From positions 186,001-250,000 of the forward strand of contig NZ_RHOQ01000001.1 in NCBI RefSeq assembly GCF_003946605.1: a stretch of 64,000 nucleotides of DNA. The letters run 5' to 3'. A program made the translations under genes and the position numbers. This document shows positions 24,960 through 33,325 of the stretch, one piece after another. How positions within the stretch are numbered: position 1 is the first letter of the stretch; every line of letters begins with the position of its first letter. The DNA comes from Companilactobacillus baiquanensis. Its GTDB lineage: Bacteria; Bacillota; Bacilli; Lactobacillales; Lactobacillaceae. The notes under the pieces were generated by a model, which saw only the letters and a list, made by a program, of their open reading frames with translations, was not told where the DNA came from and did not search any database.

Positions 24960-25195
24960 AAGTAAAACTATTTTCAATTTTGGCAGAAGAAATTGGTTCA
25001 ACAATTGATTTAAGTTTGAATGACGGTTTTTATGCTAAAGATGTTAAAGATAGTATTAAAAAAGCTTATCCTGATTTTTCAGATATTTTAGATCAATCGT
25101 TAGTTGCAATTAATGAAGAATATGCTAATGATGAAGCTTTTAAGTTAGCCGATGTAACAGAAATAGCAATCATTCCACCTGTTAGTGGGGGCTAG
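24956..25195 (+). CDS. moaD: Molybdopterin synthase sulfur carrier MoaD
   Basis: 79-aa ubiquitin-like protein whose C-terminal Gly-Gly (IPPVSGG) carries the sulfur. ATG 24956 is the true start (MKVKLFSILAEEIG), overlapping the MoaE stop as ATGA with GGAG upstream; the longer open frame from 24863 lies within moaE. Small subunit of molybdopterin synthase, activated by MoeB. Confidence 0.95.
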   Translation: MKVKLFSILAEEIGSTIDLSLNDGFYAKDVKDSIKKAYPDFSDILDQSLVAINEEYANDEAFKLADVTEIAIIPPVSGG

Positions 25196-25222
25196 AATTT
25201 ATAACGAATGGAGATATTTAAT

Positions 25223-26395
25223 ATGGGAAGTAAATCCAGATCTTATTTTGCTTTGGCAATGGGAACGTTAGCGATGATGGTGTGCTTTATGGTGTGGCTT
25301 AGTTTAGCACCCATGATCGATATTATTCTAAAGAATGCAGGTGTTGAGGTTTCAGAGCTACAAAGATCATTACTTTTAGCTACACCTATTTTGCTTGGTT
25401 CTATCATGAGAATCCCAATGGGGATCATGAGTGATAGATTTGGCGGTAAAAAGACTTATATAATTTTAATGTTATTTTTGATCATTCCAGTCTTGATGAT
25501 CCCAAGAGTTCATTCATATGGAATGTTGGTTTTTTCAGCACTCTTATTGGGTATGAGTGGTACTTCTTTTGCTATTGGTGTTTCGTATGTAACTAGATTT
25601 TTCCCACCGGAAAAACAAGGTTTAGTTTTAGGTATTGCTGGTGTAGGTAATATTGGTACTGCATTTTCAGCCTTCTTTTTCCCAAGATGGGTTAAAACGA
25701 TTGATTTAAATGGAGTATTTTACGTTTTGATTGGATTATTAGTTTTATTTATTATTTTATTACTATTCAGTCCTGAATCAGAGACGAATAAGAACGCTAG
25801 TCTTGTTGCATCCCTATCCGTTGCAAAAGAGCGTGATACTTGGTTGTTAGCACTATTTTATTTCTTAACATTTGGTATGTTCATGTCAATGACTAATCTT
25901 TTATCAACTTTTATGGTGGGATTATTCCACGACAATTTGGTTGATGCTGGATTATGGGCTGCCTTATTTGCGGTAATTGGTACTTTAGTACGTCCAGTTG
26001 GCGGTTATTTGTCTGATAAAATTAGACCAATGTCATTATTGCGGTATGACTTTATCTTAATTATCATTGCTGCTATTGTTTTGGGAATCTTCTTAGAAAC
26101 AAAAGGAATATTTACGACTATTATTGTTGCACTCGCTATTTTAGTTGGTTTAGGAAATGGGATTATCTTTAAGATGGTACCATTTGTTTCATCAGGTAAT
26201 ACCGGTGCTGTTACAGGATTTGTTGGAGCCATGGGTGGACTTGGCGGTTATTTCCCACCAATTATTCTTGGATTAATTAAACAAATGACCGGAAGTTATA
26301 AAATTGGAATATATCTGATAGCTATTTTTGGTATAATATGTTTAGTATTATTACAGAAAATATATATTTCTGGTAGCAGAAGAATCGTTAGCTAA
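25223..26395 (+). CDS. narK: Nitrate/nitrite transporter NarK (MFS)
   Basis: 390-aa major facilitator with 12 hydrophobic helices. Family marks are the MCFMVWLSLAPMI first helix, RIPMGIMSDRFGGKKTY, VTRFFPPEKQGLVLGIAG-type nitrate signature, and VRPVGGYLSDKIRP with the second nitrate signature MGGLGGYFPP. ATG 25223 fits GGAGATATTTAAT better than the ATG at 25208. It follows moaD in the same unit, completing nitrate import or nitrite export for narGHJI. Confidence 0.92.
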   Translation: MGSKSRSYFALAMGTLAMMVCFMVWLSLAPMIDIILKNAGVEVSELQRSLLLATPILLGSIMRIPMGIMSDRFGGKKTYIILMLFLIIPVLMIPRVHSYGMLVFSALLLGMSGTSFAIGVSYVTRFFPPEKQGLVLGIAGVGNIGTAFSAFFFPRWVKTIDLNGVFYVLIGLLVLFIILLLFSPESETNKNASLVASLSVAKERDTWLLALFYFLTFGMFMSMTNLLSTFMVGLFHDNLVDAGLWAALFAVIGTLVRPVGGYLSDKIRPMSLLRYDFILIIIAAIVLGIFLETKGIFTTIIVALAILVGLGNGIIFKMVPFVSSGNTGAVTGFVGAMGGLGGYFPPIILGLIKQMTGSYKIGIYLIAIFGIICLVLLQKIYISGSRRIVS

Positions 26396-26407
26396 AGGAG
26401 TCCAATT

Positions 26408-26743
26408 ATGAGTGAAGAACAAGCACAAGATCCAAAGGTTCAAGCAGAAACAGAACAAGTAACAGAAGCATTGGAGAGCGTTATTGATCCAGAATTGGGA
26501 ATCGATATTGTAAACCTTGGTTTGATCTATGGAATTGATATTAAAGGCAGTCATTGTACTGTAACGATGACTTTAACAACTATGGGTTGTCCTTTGAGTG
26601 ATATGATCAATGACGATATTAATAAAGCCGTTAAGTCCGTTGAGGGGCTTGATACTTGTGAAATAAATCTTGTTTGGTATCCAATTTGGGATATGAGCAA
26701 GATGAGCCGTTTCGCACAAATTGCCTTAGGTATTCACGGATAA
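26408..26743 (+). CDS. DUF59/MIP18-family Fe-S cluster assembly protein
   Basis: 111-aa cytoplasmic protein with ALESVIDPELGIDIVNLGLIYG, TMTLTTMGCPLSDMI and LVWYPIWDMSKMS, the pattern of the MIP18/PaaD/SufT family that helps load iron-sulfur clusters. The conserved Cys is in MGCPLS. AAAGGAGTCCAATT precedes the ATG. Last gene before a strong terminator, so probably the tail of the nar-mo transcript; it may help mature NarG and NarH. Confidence 0.85.
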   Translation: MSEEQAQDPKVQAETEQVTEALESVIDPELGIDIVNLGLIYGIDIKGSHCTVTMTLTTMGCPLSDMINDDINKAVKSVEGLDTCEINLVWYPIWDMSKMSRFAQIALGIHG

Positions 26744-26744
26744 T

Positions 26745-26791
26745 AAAAAAAGTTCTAAGTAGAGATCAAATTTTCTACTTAGAACTTTTTT
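26745..26791 (+). terminator. Strong intrinsic terminator closing the nitrate block
   Basis: AAAAAGTTCTAAGTAGA pairs with TCTACTTAGAACTTTTTT around a 10-base loop, 2 bases after the DUF59 gene. Confidence 0.92.
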
Positions 26792-26873
26792 AATCCAACT
26801 GAATGCTTATTAAGAGAGTTTAAAAAAGAAAAGTTGTAACCTAATAAACAGTGGAAAGTGAAAGGAGTCGGAA

Positions 26874-27734
26874 ATGACGAAATTAAATAGTTTAACAGAT
26901 ACATACACATTAAGTAATGGTGTTAAAATTCCTATCGTAGGTTTTGGAACTTGGCAAACTCCAGATGGTGAAGTTGCTAAAGAAAGTGTTAAATCTGCAA
27001 TTGAGGCAGGATACCGTCATATTGATACAGCTGCAGCATATGGAAACGAAGACAGCGTAGGTGAAGGTATTAAAGCTTCTGGTATTAAACGTGAGGATCT
27101 ATTCTTGACAACTAAATTATGGAATGATGATCATGGCTATGAATCAACCAAGAAAGCAATGGATAAATCATTGTCAGAATTGGGCGTTGATTATGTAGAT
27201 CTATACTTGATACACTGGCCTAATCCAGTTAAGTTCCGTGATAATTGGAAAGAGGTTAACGCCGAAACATGGCGTGCAATGGAGGAGCTATTAAAAGAAG
27301 GAAAAACTCGTGCCATTGGTATTTCTAATTTCCGTCAGCATCATATGGACGAACTTTTGAAGACTGCTAAAGTTACACCGATGGTCAATCAAATATTTTT
27401 GAACCCAAGTGAATTACAGTCAGAAGTAGTAGCCTATAATAATGCCCATAATATTTTAAGTGAAGCATATAGTCCACTCGGTACTGGTAAAATATTTGGC
27501 GTTCCTGAATTAAAAGATATGGCTTCAAGATACGGTAAGACAGTGGCTCAATTAGTATTACGCTGGTCATTGCAACATGGATTCTTGCCACTACCAAAAT
27601 CAGTTCACGCTGATAGAATTAAAGAAAATACTGATCTTTTTGATTTTGAAATTTCTGATGCAGATATGAAAACAATTGATGGTCTTCATGGTCTTGCCGG
27701 TGAAGTTCAAGATCCTGATACAGCCGAATTTTAA
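26874..27734 (+). CDS. Aldo/keto reductase
   Basis: 286-aa NADPH-dependent reductase of the 2,5-diketo-D-gluconate reductase type. Catalytic residues are visible: Asp and Tyr in HIDTAAAYGNEDSVGEG, Lys in LTTKLWND, His in YLIHWPNP. The C-terminal cofactor region has LPKSVHADRIKENTDLFDF. GAAAGGAGTCGGAA precedes ATG 26874. Cytoplasmic; reduces aldehydes or ketones of unknown identity. Single gene with a terminator on each side. Confidence 0.92.
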   Translation: MTKLNSLTDTYTLSNGVKIPIVGFGTWQTPDGEVAKESVKSAIEAGYRHIDTAAAYGNEDSVGEGIKASGIKREDLFLTTKLWNDDHGYESTKKAMDKSLSELGVDYVDLYLIHWPNPVKFRDNWKEVNAETWRAMEELLKEGKTRAIGISNFRQHHMDELLKTAKVTPMVNQIFLNPSELQSEVVAYNNAHNILSEAYSPLGTGKIFGVPELKDMASRYGKTVAQLVLRWSLQHGFLPLPKSVHADRIKENTDLFDFEISDADMKTIDGLHGLAGEVQDPDTAEF

Positions 27735-27762
27735 AAAATTCAAATTATTTGTTATTAATCGT

Positions 27763-27830
27763 TAGCGGCCGTAAACTAAATGTGAGGAAGAGATAGCTTT
27801 CTTCCTTATGAGATCCGTGTCACCAAACGA
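27763..27830. repeat. Small hairpin, possible family B remnant
   Basis: GGAAGAGATAGCTTTCTTCC forms a short hairpin, followed by TTATGAGATCCGTGTC, which weakly recalls the GCCTTATGGAACGCG end of family B. It lies at the convergent junction between aldo/keto reductase and the AI-2E transporter. Confidence 0.3.
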
Positions 27831-27854
27831 TAGAAACGATATTTCATATATATG

Positions 27855-27888
27855 CCAGCTCATTAATCTTGAGCTGGTATTTTTTTTG
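27855..27888 (+). terminator. Terminator overlapping the AI-2E gene stop
   Basis: CCAGCTC (27855-27861), loop, GAGCTGG (27871-27877) and TATTTTTTTT on the plus strand. The stop codon of the convergent AI-2E gene (27863-27865) lies in the loop. Confidence 0.8.
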
Positions 27889-28993
27889 ACTCTTTTTTTA
27901 AAGTTGCATTTCTAACTAATTGATAAATAGTAGCTACAATAGGGACACTTAAAAGCATTCCGACAATTCCAGCAAGCCCACCTCCAACTGTAATGGCGAC
28001 TAAAACTAAGATTCCAGGTAATCCAATTGAACCTCCAACAACTCGTGGGTAAATTAAATTTCCTTCTAGTTGTTGTAAGACGATAATATAAACAACAAAT
28101 AAGACACCTTGAAGTGGGGATGTAACAGCAATAAGAACAAAACCAACTCCACCACCGATCCATGCACCGATCATTGGGATCAGTGCAGTCATACCAACTA
28201 ATGCACCAATTGAGAGAGCATTAGGGAAACGGAAGATCCACATTCCTAAGGCACACAAAGTCCCTAAGATAAATGCTTCAGTAACTTGTCCTGCAATAAA
28301 ACTGGAAAATGATTGATTAGCTACATGTAAAACATAACGAGTTTTTTTCATTATTTTAGGAGATACAAAGGCATCTAAAACTCGACTTAATCTTTTACCG
28401 ATAATTTCTTTTCCACTTACTAAATAAATTGCAAAAGTTAATGCCAAAATAAAGTTGAAAAGACCTTTTGATAAACTACCAAAAATAGAGATGGTAGAAG
28501 AAAAGACACCAGACAATCCAGTAGAAACAAACTTCATAATTTTAGATTGAATAGTATTCCAATCGATTTGTGTGGTCTCTAGTTGTGAAGATATTGCGCT
28601 GGCTTGATTGGAGTTATTTAACCATTTATTAAATTGATCGATCAAGTCAGGAAGACTTGAGAAAAATCCGCTGATGGCTGTTATAAACTGTGGCAAAACT
28701 AGTCTTAAAACCCAAGCAATTATTGCTACGATCAAACAAAGAGAGATCAATAAGGCAGTCGGTCTTCTAAACCCGATCGCCCATTTATTCTTGGCATTGG
28801 GCCAAAACCACTTTTCTAATTTTGATGATAATAGATTGATACAATAGGCAAGTGCTGCCCCAATTATCAAAGGAAATGAGGCACTATAAATAATTTTAAA
28901 GAGATTGAATATTTGTGCCGGATAAACTAATAGGACTAAAAAGATAGCAATTAATACGCCATATCGAATAAATTCATGCTTAGTAAGTTTCAT
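27863..28993 (-). CDS. AI-2E family transporter (permease)
   Basis: 376-aa membrane protein of the AI-2E/PerM family with about 8 hydrophobic segments and the conserved ALVGMTALIPMIGAWIGGG and GGLAGIVGMLLSVPIVA stretches. Family members export autoinducer-2 or act as Na+/H+ antiporters; which applies here cannot be told. GGAGCACCGTTT precedes the ATG. Single gene, convergent with the aldo/keto reductase. Confidence 0.88.
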   Translation of the reverse strand: MKLTKHEFIRYGVLIAIFLVLLVYPAQIFNLFKIIYSASFPLIIGAALAYCINLLSSKLEKWFWPNAKNKWAIGFRRPTALLISLCLIVAIIAWVLRLVLPQFITAISGFFSSLPDLIDQFNKWLNNSNQASAISSQLETTQIDWNTIQSKIMKFVSTGLSGVFSSTISIFGSLSKGLFNFILALTFAIYLVSGKEIIGKRLSRVLDAFVSPKIMKKTRYVLHVANQSFSSFIAGQVTEAFILGTLCALGMWIFRFPNALSIGALVGMTALIPMIGAWIGGGVGFVLIAVTSPLQGVLFVVYIIVLQQLEGNLIYPRVVGGSIGLPGILVLVAITVGGGLAGIVGMLLSVPIVATIYQLVRNATLKKESKKIPAQD

Positions 28994-29066
28994 AAACGGT
29001 GCTCCTCAAATTGTTTTTACAAGTTTATAATATTTTAACATTAGTTAGGTTTAATAAAATTATATA

Positions 29067-29094
29067 TTTACATATCGAGAATAAGTGATATGAT
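29067..29094 (+). promoter_or_regulatory. Promoter with embedded operator for leaderless ArsR gene
   Basis: -35 TTTACA (29067-29072), 16-base spacer, -10 TATGAT (29089-29094). An inverted repeat CATATC (29071-29076) and GATATG (29087-29092) spans the spacer, a natural place for self-repression. The -10 ends 6 bases before the ATG at 29101. Confidence 0.65.
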
Positions 29095-29100
29095 TATTTT

Positions 29101-29421
29101 ATGAAAATGAATGCAAAGTTATTTAAAGTACTTTCTAATCAAACTAGATTAGATATTTTAGGATGGCTTAAAGATCCTGAAAAAGAGATTACCAGTGTAA
29201 CTTGCGAGACGGTTCAATATATGATGAATGAAATGGGGGGTATATGTGTAGGGGATATTGTTGAGAAGTCAGGTTTGGCACAATCGACAGTATCTAAATA
29301 CTTGAACGATATGCAAGAAGTAGGACTACTTGAGTCTGAACGTCATGGTAAGTGGACGTATTATCGTCGTAATGAAAGGAACATAGTTGAGCTAGCAAAA
29401 AAAATTAAAGAAGAGTTGTAA
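29101..29421 (+). CDS. ArsR-family regulator, probably leaderless mRNA
   Basis: 106-aa winged helix regulator (LFKVLSNQTRLDILGWLKD, then GDIVEKSGLAQSTVSKYLN, wing ESERHGKWTYYRRNE). Two Cys (SVTCETV and GGICVGD) could make it a redox or metal sensor. No ribosome binding site is seen before ATG 29101. The promoter placement suggests that transcription starts at or next to the A of ATG. It precedes the nitronate monooxygenase-like and arginase-like genes in the same direction and probably controls them. Confidence 0.85.
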   Translation: MKMNAKLFKVLSNQTRLDILGWLKDPEKEITSVTCETVQYMMNEMGGICVGDIVEKSGLAQSTVSKYLNDMQEVGLLESERHGKWTYYRRNERNIVELAKKIKEEL

Positions 29422-29488
29422 GATACTCTTTTTATTTTTAAGAATAATATCGACAATTCACGATATATAATTATGAGGTAAATTAATT

Positions 29489-30427
29489 ATGAATAGAGTA
29501 TCAAAAATATTAAAAACAAAATATCCTTTGATCCAAGCACCAATGTCTTGGCTTACAGATGCAAAAATGGTGGCAGCCGTAAGTAATTCTGGAGGAATGG
29601 GAGTTTTGGGTCCAAATGCTGGACGTAGTGAAATAATACATGGACCAAAAAATATTTCTGAAAGTATGCGTAAAGAAATTATCAAAGTAAAACAGCTAAC
29701 TTCTAATTCTTTTGGAATAAATATCAATACTCCCGATCCAAGGGAATTATTGTCAGAAAATAAATATGTATCAGAACTGTTAAAAGTTGCTTTTGAAGAA
29801 GAAGTAAAATTCTTTGTTGTCGTAGGAAGTGTTCATAAAGAATTATTTGATTTAATCAAAAAGAATAATGGAGTAATTATTTTTCGACCTTTGACCCCAA
29901 CTATTGAGCAATTTAAATTGGCTGAGAAATATGGAGCAAGTATCGTTGTGGCTACCGGATATGACGAAGGAGGAGTTTTACCGGAACACTCTTTTGGGAC
30001 ATTTACAGTTATTCCTAATACAGTTGATGAAGTATCTATTCCAGTAATGGGAGCAGGCGGGATAAATGATAAAAGAGGCGTCAATGCAGCTTTTGATTTA
30101 GGTGCTGAAGGAATATATATTGGTAGTAGATTCTTAGTCACCAAAGAGTCACCAATGAATTTGAAGGCAAAGCAAATGATTATTGAAAGTGACTCTAGTG
30201 ATTTAATCAGTGTGTCTAAAACACAACGATCAATAAAGACAAAAAAAGCGTTACAATTGGCTAATTCAAAATTTGATGTGGCCATGAATTTACGACCAGC
30301 AATGAGATTGGGAGAGATCGATCAGGGGATAATTACTGTTAATACTGGTCTAGCAACAATAAAACAGCTTTTGAGTGTAAAAAAATTAATAAAGAATTTA
30401 ATGGAGGATTTTGAAGATGTCAGTTAA
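29489..30427 (+). CDS. Nitronate monooxygenase-like FMN oxidoreductase
   Basis: 312-aa TIM-barrel flavoprotein of the 2-nitropropane dioxygenase/FabK class: PLIQAPMSWLTDAKMVAAVS, SGGMGVLGP, ASIVVATGYDEGG, IPVMGAGGINDKRGVNAA and GAEGIYIGSRFLVT. Binds FMN; may oxidise nitronates or reduce enoyl groups; substrate unknown. GAGGTAAATTAATT precedes the ATG. It overlaps the arginase-like gene by 11 bases, so the two form an operon under the ArsR-type regulator. Confidence 0.85.
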   Translation: MNRVSKILKTKYPLIQAPMSWLTDAKMVAAVSNSGGMGVLGPNAGRSEIIHGPKNISESMRKEIIKVKQLTSNSFGININTPDPRELLSENKYVSELLKVAFEEEVKFFVVVGSVHKELFDLIKKNNGVIIFRPLTPTIEQFKLAEKYGASIVVATGYDEGGVLPEHSFGTFTVIPNTVDEVSIPVMGAGGINDKRGVNAAFDLGAEGIYIGSRFLVTKESPMNLKAKQMIIESDSSDLISVSKTQRSIKTKKALQLANSKFDVAMNLRPAMRLGEIDQGIITVNTGLATIKQLLSVKKLIKNLMEDFEDVS

Positions 30428-31286
30428 TAAAACAGTACGTTTAATTTTGCCACAATGGCAAGGTGGAGTTAATCCAGACTATTATTTAGGTTCAAAGATA
30501 CTTTCGGCCATAGTACCTGAAAGTAATTCGATAAGAACCATTGAAGTACCAGTGAGTCAAGATTTTGATAGTGATCTTAAAATAGAACAAGATATTAATG
30601 GTAGAAAAGTACTTTTGAAACAAACCGAACTGACTAAGAATATTTTAGATATTCAAAATCCTGATAAAGTAATCACATTAGGCGGCGATTGTTCAATATC
30701 AGAAGCTCCGATTGACTATTTGAGTGGTAAATACGGTAAAAAATTAGGAATAATCTGGTTGGATGCGCACCCTGATGTTTCAACAAATCAAGATTCGAAT
30801 CATCTTCACGAAATGGTTTTAGCTAATTTAATGAATAAAAGTTCAAATGAATTTGACCGACATATCAAGAATCATATTGATAGCAGTCAGATCATGTTAG
30901 CCGGTTTACAGTATCAAGATTTACGTCCAATGGACCATCTTGTTAAAGATCTGAATATGAATTTCATTACACCGGATCAGATAAAGATAAGTTCAAAAAA
31001 AGTTATTGATTGGATAAATCAAAATGATTTTGAAAAACTGGTAATTCATTTTGACTTAGATGTACTAGATTCAAATGACTTTAGATCTGTTTTGTCAGCT
31101 GAACCATATATTGATAAAGAATCGCTAGATTATGCGACCGGTACTATGAAGTTAAATGAAGTATTTGAATTTATCGAAAATATTTCAAAAGATAGCGAGA
31201 TAGTTGGTTTTAATATTGCTGAACATATGCCCTGGGATGCGATAAATTTACATAATATGTTATCTAAAATTGATATATTTAAATAA
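30417..31286 (+). CDS. Arginase-family hydrolase with Cys in place of a metal His
   Basis: 289-aa ureohydrolase fold. Metal motifs are TLGGDCSIS (classical GGDHS has His where Cys92 stands), DAHPD (116-120) and HFDLDVLDSND. ATG 30417 is 8 bases after GGAGGA; TTG 30411 is less likely. The substrate may be arginine, agmatine, guanidino or formimino compounds. A broken paralogue with GGNCMVS lies at 57935-58746. It is followed by a family A hairpin. Confidence 0.82.
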   Translation: MSVNKTVRLILPQWQGGVNPDYYLGSKILSAIVPESNSIRTIEVPVSQDFDSDLKIEQDINGRKVLLKQTELTKNILDIQNPDKVITLGGDCSISEAPIDYLSGKYGKKLGIIWLDAHPDVSTNQDSNHLHEMVLANLMNKSSNEFDRHIKNHIDSSQIMLAGLQYQDLRPMDHLVKDLNMNFITPDQIKISSKKVIDWINQNDFEKLVIHFDLDVLDSNDFRSVLSAEPYIDKESLDYATGTMKLNEVFEFIENISKDSEIVGFNIAEHMPWDAINLHNMLSKIDIFK

Positions 31287-31299
31287 AAAGCAGGTTAGT

Positions 31300-31425
31300 C
31301 TTTGACAAAACCATTTTGACCCTAAATATGCAACATTAACGTAAATAGTTCCAGTAATCTAAGATCTGATTACTGGAACTATTTACGTTAATGCTCGAAA
31401 GCTGAACATGTTTTGTCCCACTCTT
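31300..31425. repeat. Dispersed hairpin repeat, family A copy 2
   Basis: Perfect inverted repeat with 26-bp arms (31334-31359 and 31368-31393) around 8 bases, core CCAGTAATC/GATTACTGG. It is followed by the same 38-bp tail (31388-31425) as at 1873-1910. Located between convergent arginase-like gene and galE. Confidence 0.9.
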
Positions 31426-31437
31426 TAATATTCTAAA

Positions 31438-32430
31438 TTATTCTTCTTCGTAACCGTTTAAGTGTTTCTTTTTGAAATTCCAGGCATCTTCAATTACTTT
31501 ATGAACGTCATCATATTTTGGTGACCACTTTAAGACTTTACGAGCCTTAGTAGAATCGGCAATTAAGGTACTTGGATCGCCAGCACGTCTAGGACCTATT
31601 TCTGCCGGGATTTCTTTGCCAGTAACTTCACGAGCAGTTTTTAAAATCTCTTTGTTAGAAAATCCAGTTGACGAACCTAGATTAAAGACATCGCTGTCAT
31701 TTCCAGAACGAAGATATTCCATTGCTAAGCGATGTGCTTCAGCTAGATCTTCAACATGAACATAATCACGGACATTAGTACCATCTGCTGTATCATAATC
31801 ATCGCCAAAAATCGTTAACTTGTCTCTTTGCCCTGCAGCAACTTCTAAAACTACAGGAATCAAGTGAGTTTCAGGATTGTGATCTTCACCAATCGAACCA
31901 TCGGGCTTTGCACCGGCAACGTTGAAGTATCTTAATGCGACATATTTAATGCCATACGCAATTTCTGACCAGTGGATAATCTTTTCCATTGCCAACTTAC
32001 TTTCACCATAGGGATTAGTTGGGATCGTTGGATCAGATTCTTTAATTGGAATCTGTTTAGGTTCACCGTATGTAGCTGCGGTGGAAGAGAAGATTATATG
32101 TTTTACATCAAAATCACGCATAACTTCTAATAAAGAAATCATACCAGAAGTATTATTATCAAAATATTTCAGCGGATCTTTCATTGATTCTGGTACAATT
32201 GAAAAAGCAGCAAAGTGTATCACATCAGTTATTTTTTCAATTTGAAAAATTCTACTTAGAAACTCCCTATCACGAATATCACCTTGATAAAAAGTTGCGT
32301 TTTCGTTAACAGACTGTTTGTGACCAGTTTCTAAATTATCCGCTACAACGACGTCATAGCCCATTTCACAAAGATGGTCGACTGTGTGAGAACCGATGTA
32401 TCCGGCTCCACCTAAGACAAGAATGCTCAT
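31438..32430 (-). CDS. galE: UDP-glucose 4-epimerase GalE
   Basis: 330-aa short-chain dehydrogenase interconverting UDP-glucose and UDP-galactose for the Leloir pathway and cell-wall or exopolysaccharide sugars. Motifs are [24 protein letters not shown], catalytic [11 protein letters not shown] (Tyr-x3-Lys), [16 protein letters not shown] and RRAGDPSTL. Normal length. TTTGGAGGTACTTT precedes the ATG. No other gal genes adjoin, so it is probably constitutive or used in polymer synthesis. Confidence 0.96.
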   Translation of the reverse strand: MSILVLGGAGYIGSHTVDHLCEMGYDVVVADNLETGHKQSVNENATFYQGDIRDREFLSRIFQIEKITDVIHFAAFSIVPESMKDPLKYFDNNTSGMISLLEVMRDFDVKHIIFSSTAATYGEPKQIPIKESDPTIPTNPYGESKLAMEKIIHWSEIAYGIKYVALRYFNVAGAKPDGSIGEDHNPETHLIPVVLEVAAGQRDKLTIFGDDYDTADGTNVRDYVHVEDLAEAHRLAMEYLRSGNDSDVFNLGSSTGFSNKEILKTAREVTGKEIPAEIGPRRAGDPSTLIADSTKARKVLKWSPKYDDVHKVIEDAWNFKKKHLNGYEEE

Positions 32431-32602
32431 AAAGTACCTCCAAAATTGTTTAAACTCTAAATCTAGGTCTATTATAACTTATATTTGTAAATTAACAGAG
32501 CTACCTTGAGTGAAACTTAAATCTATACTAATAATTTAACTTTTTGTTGCGGATGCCTTATTATGGTTAATATAACAAATTACCCGAATGGAATGAAAAC
32601 CT

Positions 32603-33265
32603 ATGAAAAAATTCTTCTCGATTTTTGGGACAATTTTATTATTATTGATTGCTCTTGCATTGATCTTTAATGAACCAATCAAAGAATATGCTGTAAATTA
32701 TATGTCAGAACAACATATGAATTCGTTAACAGCTAAGAAAGTTAAGTCAAATGAAAAGAAAAAGGGGCAGTATGACTTTAAAAAAGTTAAACCTATAAGT
32801 GCCTCGCAAGTCGCCAAAGCGTCGGTAAAGAATACCGCTGCACCGATCGGGAAAATGGCGGTTCCATCAGTTGATTTATATCTACCTATTGTTAAGGGGC
32901 TAAGTGATGATGCACTATCAACTGGTGGTGGAACGATGAAAAAGGGCGAAAAAATGGGCAAGAGGAATTATGCTCTTGCAGGTCATTACATGACTCAAAA
33001 TGGTGCCTTGTTCTCACCTTTAGAGAATGTCCAATTAGGAGATTTAGCTTATATAACAAACATGAAGAAAGTTTATGTTTATAAAGTATTTTTTAAGAAG
33101 ATCGTTGCTCCAACGGCAGTATACTTACTAGATGATGATGAGCATAAGGTTATGCTTACTTTGATCACTTGTGCAGATGGTGGAACTAATCGCTGGGCTA
33201 TCCAAGCTTCATTGGTCAGAACTCTTCCAGCAAATAAAACTACTTTAGCAACATTTTCTAAATAA
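32603..33265 (+). CDS. srtA: Class A sortase
   Basis: 220-aa membrane transpeptidase that anchors LPxTG proteins to peptidoglycan. An N-terminal signal anchor (residues 4-24, IFGTILLLLIALALIF) is followed by a basic stalk and the sortase beta-barrel from about 80. Catalytic His128 (LAGHYM), Cys190 (TLITCAD) and Arg197 (NRWAIQ) are all in place. No LPxTG substrate gene is nearby, as usual for the housekeeping enzyme. Confidence 0.93.
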   Translation: MKKFFSIFGTILLLLIALALIFNEPIKEYAVNYMSEQHMNSLTAKKVKSNEKKKGQYDFKKVKPISASQVAKASVKNTAAPIGKMAVPSVDLYLPIVKGLSDDALSTGGGTMKKGEKMGKRNYALAGHYMTQNGALFSPLENVQLGDLAYITNMKKVYVYKVFFKKIVAPTAVYLLDDDEHKVMLTLITCADGGTNRWAIQASLVRTLPANKTTLATFSK

Positions 33266-33288
33266 GCCGATTAGGCTTATTTTTTTGT
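33264..33288 (+). terminator. Terminator of sortase gene
   Basis: TAAGCC, GATTA loop and GGCTTATTTTTTT overlapping the sortase stop codon. Confidence 0.85.
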
Positions 33289-33325
33289 TTTCTTAATATA
33301 TAATAAAGTAATAGTAGGTGATGTA

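Noticed and set aside
27912..28163. 83-codon frame rich in Trp, Cys and Tyr inside the AI-2E gene
   Set aside because: Frame shadow of the transporter; biased composition arises from the shifted reading.
29833..30285. 150-codon minus-strand frame opposite the FMN oxidoreductase
   Set aside because: Antisense shadow of a clear enzyme gene; no start signals.
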